From: CAZJYI01 sp964550025
GTDB taxonomy: Bacteria > Verrucomicrobiota > Kiritimatiellia > UBA8416 > CAYOBW01
Reading direction: 5' to 3'
DNA length: 10,196 bases
Assembly (NCBI GenBank): GCA_964550025.1
Contig: CAZJYI010000265.1
Location: 1-10,196 of the forward strand
Shown piece by piece: positions 1-9,584 of the stretch. The position numbers and the translations under genes were made by a program. Each line of letters starts with the position of its first letter. Position 1 is the first letter of the stretch. Under the pieces are notes generated by a model that saw only the letters and a program-made list of their open reading frames with translations, was not told where the DNA came from and did not search any database.

Positions 1-5
1 CCGGA

Positions 6-2447
6 TCACGCCCTGTCCAGGCGCCCTCTCACGGCCCTGGCAAGGGCTTCCCTGCCGCACGGTTTGGCGAGCCAGGTGACGCCGAGTCTGCGGGCCTCGT
101 CCTCTGCCGTTTCGTCGCCGGCATGTCCGCTGGCGATCATGGCCTTCTGACCCGGATACAGCTTGAGGATCTCCCGGTAGGCCGCCAGACCGTCAAACCC
201 CTCCTCCATGAGCATGTCGAGCACAACCAGGTCGAAAGGCGACTCCCGCCCCGCGCTCCTGGCTTCCTCGAACAGACTCAGGGCCGCATGGCCGTCCGAA
301 GCGCCTGTCACCGTGTAGCCCAGCCTTTCAAGCGCCTGCCGCGCGGTGTGAACCTGGCTTGGTTCGTCGTCGACAACGAGAATGCGTTCCGTTCCGCCCG
401 ACATGTCCGACTCCGTCTGTCCGGAACGGACCCGCTCCGGCGGTGTCTGGGAAAGCGGGAAGTACACCTCGAAAGTCGTTCCTTTGCCGACCTCCGTGGA
501 TACGTCTATCGCGCCGCCGTGGTTCTTCGCGATTCCATGCACAACGGCGAGGCCCAACCCGCTTCCGGCCTGGTTCGGCTTCTTGCGCGTAGTGAAGAAC
601 GGCTCGAATATCCTCTCCAGAACGCTCTCCTCGATTCCCATCCCGGTGTCGCTGACCCGCAATACCGCGTACTCGCCCGGCTCGATGACCTCATAGCCCA
701 CGACCGGGATGCGGACGGACACACGCGACGTTCCGACCGTCACGGTTCCTTCTCCCTCAATGGCGTGGAAAGCGTTGCGCACGAGGTTCGACACAAGCCT
801 CTCAACATGGGAACCGGCCGCGGCAATCCACGGGTCGTCCCCCATCAGCTCGACGTGAAAGGAGATGCCGGGCGACGCCCGTCTGAGCTCCGCGAACGCG
901 GGCGATGCAAGGTGCCGACCGATGGTCTCGTTGAGGCGCATGGACGCCTTCGGCTGTACGTGCGACCGGCTCAGCACGGACAAGTCCTTGATGGTTTCGG
1001 CGGCACGCCTCGAAGACTGCTGGATGGTCTTCAGGTTCTCCCTAACCGAATCGATACTCGCGCACTGTTCTCTGGTAACGCCGTCGAGATCTTCCAGCGC
1101 CAGCACGGGCAACATGACGTTCGGGGACAGGAGGTTGTTCAAGTCGTGAGCGATCCCCCCCGCAAGAACACCCAGTGCCTCCATCCGCTCAGCCCTGACC
1201 AGTCGCTCGTGGAGCTCCTTTTCCCGCCGTTCGGCCTGTTCCCGCCGGGTAACGTCCCTGACGATTCCCATGATGGAAGCGATTTCGCCGTTAATCGTGG
1301 CGAGGGGTGTCTGGATGGTATTGAAGAAGACCTGCGTGTCGCCGATGACCAGGTTGCGGGTCTCATTCACGGTTTCGCCGGCAAACGTGCGGTCATCCAC
1401 TGCCCGGACGATGTGCGCCTGTTCGGGACCAAAGACGTCTTCCGGCGTCTTGCCGAGGATGTCCTCCTCCGACAGCCCAAGCATCTCCTGCATGGCCGGA
1501 TTGACGAAAATGTACCGCCGGTTCCTGTCCTTGATGAAGATGCTGTCTGCAGCGTGCTCGGTAATTGACCGAAACCGGTCTTCGCTGTCGCGCAGGGATG
1601 TCTCCGCCTGCCTGCGCTGCATAATGACGCCGAGATGGTGCGCTACAGCGTCCAACAGCCTGCGCTCTTCTTCCAGAAACGGTCCCTCGTCCGCGGGCGG
1701 TTTCTCGTCGGTGTAGTGAACGGTCAGCGTGCCCACAACAATGCCGTCCACCATGATCTCGCTTGACATCTCGGCGACGACCGACGCGCAGTCACAGCCG
1801 TCCGTAACGGAGGACCCCCCTACCCAGTCGATGCGGGCACAGGTCTGCTCGGGGTATTGCCAGGAGTCGGGAATGAGGTTCACGACCTCCCGCACGATCT
1901 GCCCGATCGGTGCGTCTTCCTGTTCGACGAGGGACAACACCCGGTAAAGGCAGTTCAACTCCTTGACCCGTTCCCGGAGAGCGCGTTCCGCTTTCCTGCG
2001 CGCCGTGACGTCCGTAAAGGTCGTGTATACCTGGAAGGGCTTCTCTTCCCCCGGCCGGAACTGTGGAACGGCATTGACGTTGATCCAGGTGTAGTCACCG
2101 GAAATGGGATTGAGAACTCCCATCATCACGTCGCGTATCTCCCCGCCGGTTTCCAGGGCCACCATGGCTGGATGTGTTTCGCCGGGAAACTCGGAACCAT
2201 CCTCGTGAATGGCCTGCCAGCGCGGATCCACGGACGTCCGTCCCTGCATCTGTTCGAGGGACAGCCCCAGTATCCTCTCGGCCGCGGGATTGGCCGACGT
2301 GATCTTCCCCGCCCCGTCCTGGTACACGACGCCCTGCACCATGGTCTCAAACAGGAGCCGGTATCGCTCACCGTTCCCCGGTGACGCAGCGGACCCATCG
2401 TGACTTTCGAGCGGACTTCTACAGCCGTCATCCATGATCCACCCCAC
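6..2447 (-). CDS. Soluble hybrid sensor histidine kinase (PAS-GAF-PAS-HisKA-HATPase-REC)
   Basis: This 813-residue protein should autophosphorylate on a histidine in response to a signal sensed by its N-terminal half, then pass phosphate to its own receiver. Domains in order: PAS/PAC about residues 27-152, GAF-like region about 160-280 (begins KELNCLYRV, contains IPDSWQYPE), PAS about 286-405, HisKA with H-box GIAHDLNNLL (His434), HATPase with N-box Asn558, G1 box DTGMGI (600-605) and G2 box GSGLGL (628-633), then a receiver with acidic pair Asp693/Asp694, phosphoacceptor Asp744, Ser773 and Lys795. All catalytic residues are present. No signal peptide or membrane segment is seen, so it is probably cytoplasmic. 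The frame opens with GTG at 2447. An ATG four codons later (2435), preceded by a G-rich stretch, is at least as likely. There is no output domain, so a partner regulator probably lies elsewhere. The sensed ligand cannot be told. Confidence 0.95.
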   Translation of the reverse strand: MGWIMDDGCRSPLESHDGSAASPGNGERYRLLFETMVQGVVYQDGAGKITSANPAAERILGLSLEQMQGRTSVDPRWQAIHEDGSEFPGETHPAMVALETGGEIRDVMMGVLNPISGDYTWINVNAVPQFRPGEEKPFQVYTTFTDVTARRKAERALRERVKELNCLYRVLSLVEQEDAPIGQIVREVVNLIPDSWQYPEQTCARIDWVGGSSVTDGCDCASVVAEMSSEIMVDGIVVGTLTVHYTDEKPPADEGPFLEEERRLLDAVAHHLGVIMQRRQAETSLRDSEDRFRSITEHAADSIFIKDRNRRYIFVNPAMQEMLGLSEEDILGKTPEDVFGPEQAHIVRAVDDRTFAGETVNETRNLVIGDTQVFFNTIQTPLATINGEIASIMGIVRDVTRREQAERREKELHERLVRAERMEALGVLAGGIAHDLNNLLSPNVMLPVLALEDLDGVTREQCASIDSVRENLKTIQQSSRRAAETIKDLSVLSRSHVQPKASMRLNETIGRHLASPAFAELRRASPGISFHVELMGDDPWIAAAGSHVERLVSNLVRNAFHAIEGEGTVTVGTSRVSVRIPVVGYEVIEPGEYAVLRVSDTGMGIEESVLERIFEPFFTTRKKPNQAGSGLGLAVVHGIAKNHGGAIDVSTEVGKGTTFEVYFPLSQTPPERVRSGQTESDMSGGTERILVVDDEPSQVHTARQALERLGYTVTGASDGHAALSLFEEARSAGRESPFDLVVLDMLMEEGFDGLAAYREILKLYPGQKAMIASGHAGDETAEDEARRLGVTWLAKPCGREALARAVRGRLDRA

Positions 2448-2468
2448 GGTTCGAATCGGCGCTCCGGC

Positions 2469-2490
2469 TGACCCGTCAATGGACGGGTCA
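2469..2490. promoter_or_regulatory. Perfect 9-bp inverted repeat in the kinase leader
   Basis: The arms TGACCCGTC (2469-2477) and GACGGGTCA (2482-2490) are exact reverse complements around a 4-nt loop. The centre lies roughly 32 bp upstream of the GTG and 44 bp upstream of the ATG start of the kinase. It could be an operator for a dimeric regulator or a hairpin in the 5' leader. There is no T-run after it on either strand, so an intrinsic terminator is unlikely. It is loosely framed by two copies of TTCGAA (2450-2455 and 2501-2506). Confidence 0.45.
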
Positions 2491-2561
2491 ACTCCGCCCC
2501 TTCGAAGTTAAGAGACAACACAGGGCCGGGACCCCAACGGCCATAGCAACTTGTATAATGG

Positions 2562-2590
2562 ATACTGGTAGGATCCGGGGACTGTGTCAA
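2562..2590 (-). promoter_or_regulatory. Weak candidate sigma70 promoter for the kinase
   Basis: Read on the minus strand, an exact TTGACA (-35, plus positions 2585-2590) is followed after 17 nt by CAGTAT (2562-2567), a poor -10. Transcription from here would give a leader of about 110-120 nt that includes the inverted repeat at 2469-2490. The -35 match is perfect but the -10 match is only three of six, so this is a low-confidence call. Read-through from the upstream giant gene is an alternative source of transcription. Confidence 0.22.
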
Positions 2591-2621
2591 GCCTCCAAAT
2601 TCACGGGGGGAGAGCCAAGTG

Positions 2622-6707
<4,086 letters not shown>

Positions 6708-6771
6708 GCCGCAGACTACGCCACGTGCCGACCGGCATCAAGCGCCGCGTGCGGCTGCCCGATGACTGCCG

Positions 6772-6798
6772 TGACCCTTTTCGCATTTGACCCTTTCG
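6772..6798 (+). repeat. Short direct repeat overlapping the -35 region
   Basis: TGACCCTTTTCG at 6772-6783 recurs as TGACCCTTTCG at 6788-6798, with starts 16 bp apart. The second copy covers most of the -35 hexamer of the promoter ahead of the sugar phosphotransferase gene. This could be a pair of sites for a regulator, or chance in a short intergenic stretch. Confidence 0.3.
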
Positions 6799-6814
6799 TG
6801 CGCCGCGATATAGT
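6787..6814 (+). promoter_or_regulatory. Sigma70-type promoter, possibly giving a leaderless transcript
   Basis: TTGACC (6787-6792, five of six to consensus) and TATAGT (6809-6814, five of six) are separated by 16 nt. The -10 ends only 6 nt before the ATG at 6821, so the expected transcription start falls at or next to the A of the start codon. No Shine-Dalgarno-like sequence is visible in the bases before the ATG, which fits leaderless translation. It is the best promoter match I found by eye in the window. Confidence 0.5.
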
Positions 6815-6820
6815 GAGCCC

Positions 6821-8236
6821 ATGATTAAGAAGGACACATCGGACGTCTTCTGGAGCGTTGTGGCGGTGGTGACGGATGCCTGCGCCATCTTCGGCGGCTT
6901 CGCCCTGGCAACCTGGATACGTTTCGACAGCGGGTGGTTCACCGTTCCCCTGGGGCGCGACCCGGACCTTTACGCCAAGTACCTCGAGGGGGCCGGCGTC
7001 GCCACGTTGCTGTTCCTTTTTCTCATCCGCTGGCTCGACCTCTATGTCCGGCCACAGATCGGGCGCTTTGAAAACCGTATCCCGCGCATCATCCGCGCCT
7101 GCGTCCTGGGCATCCTCCTCACGATGGTCGTGGCCTTCTCGGTGAAGAACGATTTCGACTTTTCGCGCCTGACCATTGGAATCGCCACGTTCACGATCAC
7201 GTTCTTCGTGCTGCTGGAGCGGTACATCCTCTTCCGGCTGGAGCTGCACTACGCCCGCCACAGCAGCGTCATGAACCGCGTCCTGATCCTCGGCACGGAC
7301 GGTGTCGCCGCTCACATCATGCGCGGTATCAAAAAAGAGCCCAAGCTGCGTTCAAAGGTCGTCGGTTTCCTGCGCACGGGGAAATCCGAGCCGGACGACG
7401 ACGTCCCGCCGGAGCTGATTCTCGGCGACATCAACGAACTGCCCGAGCTCGTCTCGGCCGGTCAGGGCGCGGACCAGATCATCCTCACCGACGCCTCGCT
7501 CGGCCACGCCAAGATCGTGGACCTCATCCTCTTCTGCGAACGCCATCTCGTGACGTTCAACATGGTCCCCGACCTTTTCCGCATTCTGACCGCGAGCATG
7601 ACAGTGCAGTCCATCGACGATATCCCGCTGCTGGGGGTCAGCTCGTGGCCGCTCGACCGTTTCTGGAACCGGGCGTTCAAACGCGCCGAGGACGTCGTGG
7701 GAGCGCTCTTCGGTCTGCTCGTCTCCGCGCCGGTCATGGCCGCTGCCGCGCTGTTGATAAAGCGCAGCTCGCCGGGGCCCGTCTTCTTCAAGCAGGAACG
7801 CTGCGGCGAGAACGGAACCACGTTCGACCTGTACAAACTGCGCACGATGCGCCAGGACGCAGAGGCGGACACGGGGCCGGTCTTCACGGCTCAAAACGAT
7901 CCGCGCACGACGCGCGTCGGCGCCTTTCTGCGACGGTACAACCTGGACGAGCTCCCGCAACTCTGGAACGTGCTCAAGGGAGAAATGAGCCTTGTCGGCC
8001 CGCGCCCGGAACGGCCCTATTTCGTCGAGCAGTTCAAAGAAGACGTCGGACGCTACATGTGGCGGCACGTGTCGAAGCCCGGGCTGACCGGCTGGGCCCA
8101 GATCAACGGCCTGCGTGGCAACACCAGTATCCAGGAGCGCATCAAGTACGATCTCTACTACCTGGAAAACTGGTCACTCGCGTTTGACTTCAAGATACTG
8201 GTTAAGACATTCTCTGCCCGCGAGAACGCGTACTAG
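6821..8236 (+). CDS. Polyprenyl-phosphate sugar-1-phosphate transferase (WcaJ/WbaP-type exopolysaccharide initiator)
   Basis: This 471-residue inner-membrane enzyme should move a sugar-1-phosphate from a nucleotide sugar to undecaprenyl phosphate, the first step of exopolysaccharide, capsule or O-antigen synthesis. About four N-terminal membrane helices (roughly 10-31, 55-73, 88-108, 115-137) are followed by a Rossmann-like domain (VLILGTDGVAAHIMRGI). The catalytic bacterial-sugar-transferase domain starts with KRAEDVVGALFGLL (287-300). It contains SSPGPVFFKQERCG (316-329), YKLRTM (338-343), NLDELPQLWNVLKGEMS (374-390) with the conserved Asp376-Glu377 pair, VGPRPERP (392-399) and PGLTGWAQINGLRG (420-433). 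The ending NAY is typical. Length is as expected for the long family form. The sugar cannot be deduced, although glucose or galactose phosphate is most common in the family. The ATG fits the start of the first helix. The gene is divergent from the giant. Confidence 0.95.
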   Translation: MIKKDTSDVFWSVVAVVTDACAIFGGFALATWIRFDSGWFTVPLGRDPDLYAKYLEGAGVATLLFLFLIRWLDLYVRPQIGRFENRIPRIIRACVLGILLTMVVAFSVKNDFDFSRLTIGIATFTITFFVLLERYILFRLELHYARHSSVMNRVLILGTDGVAAHIMRGIKKEPKLRSKVVGFLRTGKSEPDDDVPPELILGDINELPELVSAGQGADQIILTDASLGHAKIVDLILFCERHLVTFNMVPDLFRILTASMTVQSIDDIPLLGVSSWPLDRFWNRAFKRAEDVVGALFGLLVSAPVMAAAALLIKRSSPGPVFFKQERCGENGTTFDLYKLRTMRQDAEADTGPVFTAQNDPRTTRVGAFLRRYNLDELPQLWNVLKGEMSLVGPRPERPYFVEQFKEDVGRYMWRHVSKPGLTGWAQINGLRGNTSIQERIKYDLYYLENWSLAFDFKILVKTFSARENAY

Positions 8237-8246
8237 CTCGTGACCG

Positions 8247-8312
8247 GTGATCAGTGGAAAACGAAGTAGAAACCGACAACTGATAACTGATCACTGATAA
8301 CCGATAACTCGA
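8247..8312. repeat. Degenerate AACTGATA-type tandem repeat in the spacer
   Basis: Between the stop at 8236 and the next start at 8344, the stretch 8278-8312 consists of imperfect units of 7-8 bp such as AACTGAT, AACTGATC, ACTGATA and ACCGATA. A 9-bp inverted partner occurs upstream: GTGATCAGT at 8247-8255 matches ACTGATCAC at 8286-8294. In translation the minus strand reads as a repetitive peptide (LSVISDQLSV). From memory this kind of non-genic repeat is scattered between genes in cyanobacteria and many environmental bacteria. It is shown here as a spacer repeat, not a gene. Confidence 0.6.
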
Positions 8313-8343
8313 GACGCGGGCGAGAGCCGCCCTGGACTTTGGA

Positions 8344-8817
8344 ATGACAACGACATTTCTGGACATCTTTCGCACCCCGTGTTTCTGGTCGCCGTTCTTC
8401 GCGTGGACGCTGGCGCAGACCATCAAGATGCTGTTCGGCTATGCGCGAACGCGACGCATGGACTTCAGCTACCTCGTCAGCACGGGCGGCATGCCCAGCG
8501 CGCACTCGGCGTTTGTCAGTTCACTGGCCACCGCCACGGGGTTGGTCGCCGGGTTCAAAGCGCCGGTCTTCACGCTCTCGATGGCCTTCGCGATGGTCGT
8601 CATGTTCGACGCATCCACCGTGCGCCGCGCGGCCGGCCTGCAGGCGCGGTTGCTCAATGAGATCGTTGACGAGATCTTCAAGGAACACCGCTTCTCCGAG
8701 CGCAAGCTCAAGGAGTTCCTCGGCCACACACGGCTCGAGGTGTTCATGGGCATGATGGTCGGCATCTTCACCGCCATCATCGTCACCTCTACCATGCAGC
8801 GCATGGGGATGGGGTGA
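8344..8817 (+). CDS. Divergent PAP2-family (DUF212) small membrane protein
   Basis: This 157-residue protein belongs to the divergent PAP2 group, related to acid phosphatases and vanadium haloperoxidases. Typical segments are SPFFAWTLAQTIKMLF (16-31), GGMPSAHSAFVSSL (48-61) with the PSAHS signature, MFDASTVRRAAGLQARLLNE (87-106) and LGHTRLEVFMGMMVGI (126-141). Several hydrophobic helices suggest an inner-membrane location. Family members are presumed phosphatases, but substrates are poorly known. Its place 107 bp after the sugar phosphotransferase, on the same strand, hints at work on polyprenyl phosphates or related lipids; that is inference only. The length is normal. The ATG at 8344 is the first in-frame start and has only a weak purine-rich lead (TTTGGA). 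A short repeat-filled spacer precedes it and a convergent spacer follows. Confidence 0.9.
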   Translation: MTTTFLDIFRTPCFWSPFFAWTLAQTIKMLFGYARTRRMDFSYLVSTGGMPSAHSAFVSSLATATGLVAGFKAPVFTLSMAFAMVVMFDASTVRRAAGLQARLLNEIVDEIFKEHRFSERKLKEFLGHTRLEVFMGMMVGIFTAIIVTSTMQRMGMG

Positions 8818-8822
8818 TTTGA

Positions 8823-8850
8823 GATTGCCGATTGCCGATTGTGGATTGTG
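8823..8850 (+). repeat. Four tandem 7-bp units directly after the PAP2 gene
   Basis: GATTGCC occurs twice (8823-8829, 8830-8836), followed by GATTGTG twice (8837-8843, 8844-8850). The array starts 5 bp after the TGA of the PAP2 gene. Such GATTG-type heptamer runs appear, from memory, as dispersed spacer repeats in environmental genomes. No coding or structural role is evident. Confidence 0.65.
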
Positions 8851-8930
8851 GGAGGGGGCGGGAACGAACCGCCGCGCTGCCGCAACCAGGGACGGGCGCC
8901 GACCATGAGACACGCGTAGGGACGGCACGA

Positions 8931-9033
8931 CCCTCACCGATCGCACCTTGTCCGCCAAAGCCTTGGCGGAGGCGGATCGCACTCTCTGGCGCACCCATCC
9001 TCGCAGAGCGGTGACTGGGACGATTGGTGAGGG
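8931..9033. repeat. 13-bp inverted pair framing the mini-element region
   Basis: CCCTCACCGATCG (8931-8943) is the reverse complement of CGATTGGTGAGGG (9021-9033) at 12 of 13 positions. The pair is 77 bp apart and encloses the palindromic mini-element at 8947-8974. It may be the outer ends of a small non-autonomous element, or chance. Confidence 0.3.
8939..8982. mobile_element. 28-bp palindromic mini-element flanked by 8-bp direct repeats
   Basis: The core 8947-8974 contains an 8-bp perfect stem, TCCGCCAA (8951-8958) and TTGGCGGA (8963-8970), with loop AGCC. It is bordered by exact copies of GATCGCAC (8939-8946 and 8975-8982), which look like a target-site duplication. The core resembles the TCCGCCAAAG-type repeat that, from memory, recurs in many metagenome contigs and gives RLRQGFGGQ-like translations. 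Treating it as mobile is an inference from the flanking repeats. Confidence 0.4.
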
Positions 9034-9128
9034 GGAGGAGTGGGATTACGATCGGGGAAGGAAGTGATGATGGGGCGCTTCACTCACGCGGGGAGTGCCC
9101 CAAGGGCCGAAGGTCCGCCAGAGGCCAG

Positions 9129-9148
9129 CCCGGCCCGCCAGGGCCGGG
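9129..9148. repeat. Strong GC hairpin, 8-bp perfect stem
   Basis: CCCGGCCC (9129-9136) pairs perfectly with GGGCCGGG (9141-9148) around the loop GCCA. No T-run follows on either strand, so it is not a standard intrinsic terminator, though it could still stall polymerase or protect a 3' end in this convergent spacer. Confidence 0.5.
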
Positions 9149-9161
9149 GTAACGTGAGCAA

Positions 9162-9242
9162 GAACACGGACGAGGGCTGAGAGCCCGACACGGGTCTCCC
9201 GGTGAGGGGCGTGTGTCGGGCTTTCAGCCCTCATCCTTGTTC
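9162..9242. repeat. 30-bp imperfect inverted repeat with 21-nt loop
   Basis: Positions 9162-9191 match the reverse complement of 9213-9242 at 27 of 30 positions. The core is GGGCTGAGAGCCCGACAC against GTGTCGGGCTTTCAGCCC. It would form a long stable stem-loop in RNA from either strand. Fourteen bases of its right arm (CGGGCTTTCAGCCC, 9217-9230) recur exactly at 9288-9301, where they overlap the end of the epsilon gene. It may serve as a bidirectional 3'-end structure for the two convergent genes. Confidence 0.6.
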
Positions 9243-9255
9243 GCACCCCATGCTC

Positions 9256-9276
9256 CCCAGGGCTCGACGCCCTGGG
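9256..9276. repeat. Perfect 8-bp inverted repeat
   Basis: CCCAGGGC (9256-9263) pairs with GCCCTGGG (9269-9276) around TCGAC. It sits between the long inverted repeat and the partial repeat copy at 9288-9301, so three hairpins follow one another just downstream of the epsilon stop codon. Confidence 0.5.
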
Positions 9277-9294
9277 CTGGCTCATGCCGGGCTT

Positions 9295-9576
9295 TCAGCC
9301 CGTCTGAGTCTGGGGCGCCACCCGCTCGGCATCGTGCACCAGCAGAGTGACGATTTCGCGGGTCACGGTCATGGTTCCTTCGCCGATCCGCCAGTCTTCG
9401 CCGGCGCCTTCGGCATCGAGAATCGTGACCCGGCCGGCCTGCAGCATGCAGACCAGGGGCTGATGGCGGGCGAGCACGGTCAGCCGCCCCCGCGCGGCGG
9501 GTACGTTCAGTGACGTTACCTCGCGCGGCGGATAGCCCGCGTCCCGGGTCACGATCTCGAGCTTGAAGGTCCGCAT
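9295..9576 (-). CDS. atpC: Short F1-type ATP synthase epsilon subunit (N-terminal beta domain only)
   Basis: This 93-residue product matches the N-terminal beta-sandwich of the F1-ATPase epsilon subunit, which contacts gamma and the c-ring in the rotor stalk. Visible family features are the opening FKLEIVT, the EVTSLNVPA strand, GRLTVLARHQPLV in place of the usual GxxGVLPGHxPL, then QAGRVTI and a final strand ending HDAERV. The C-terminal helical domain of about 45-50 residues, which regulates ATPase activity in many bacteria, is absent. Naturally short epsilons exist, so this may be intact. However, the stop codon lies inside a copy of a spacer repeat (9288-9301), so shortening by that repeat is possible. 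No atpD or other ATPase gene is seen in the window. The upstream neighbour is an unknown membrane protein ending 6 nt before the ATG. The gene name is given by similarity of the beta domain. Confidence 0.78.
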   Translation of the reverse strand: MRTFKLEIVTRDAGYPPREVTSLNVPAARGRLTVLARHQPLVCMLQAGRVTILDAEGAGEDWRIGEGTMTVTREIVTLLVHDAERVAPQTQTG

Positions 9577-9579
9577 CTA

Positions 9580-9584
9580 CTCCT
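9580..9584 (-). promoter_or_regulatory. atpC: Shine-Dalgarno of the epsilon gene overlapping the upstream stop codon
   Basis: Read on the minus strand, AGGAG begins within the TAG stop of the upstream gene and lies 3 nt before the ATG at 9576. The overlap suggests that ribosomes finishing the upstream gene help start the epsilon gene, so the two are probably one transcript. The spacing is shorter than usual. Confidence 0.5.

Larger units (their letters stand above)
8818..9294. other. Convergent gene-free spacer filled with short repeats
   Basis: No credible gene is seen in these 477 bases. Open frames here (for example on the minus strand from 9285 to 9046) read through hairpins and have no recognisable protein features. 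The spacer lies between genes that point toward each other, so terminators are expected. The hairpins found lack T-runs, so they are not classic intrinsic terminators. The repeats in it are listed separately. Confidence 0.7.

Noticed and set aside
123..1568. Long plus-strand open frame opposite the histidine kinase
   Set aside because: It is antisense to a clearly recognisable kinase, has no recognisable domains, and is explained by GC-rich codon bias.
2554..2559. Perfect TATAAT on the plus strand
   Set aside because: There is no matching -35 at 16-18 nt upstream and no plus-strand gene follows. It would drive antisense RNA into the end of the giant gene, for which there is no other sign.
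8202..8505. Small minus-strand frames reading LSVISDQLSV-like peptides
   Set aside because: The peptide comes from the AACTGATA tandem repeat plus antisense of the PAP2 gene; it is not a gene.
9129..9242. Classic rho-independent terminators
   Set aside because: The hairpins are strong, but none is followed by a T-run on either strand.
9046..9285. 79-codon minus-strand open frame in the convergent spacer
   Set aside because: It runs through the GC hairpin, the 30-bp inverted repeat and the 8-bp inverted repeat. Its composition follows the repeats and shows no protein features.
8818..9294. CRISPR array or small RNA gene in the repeat-rich spacer
   Set aside because: The repeats are short, of different types and not evenly spaced by unique spacers. 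No tRNA-like cloverleaf or other known RNA fold was recognised.
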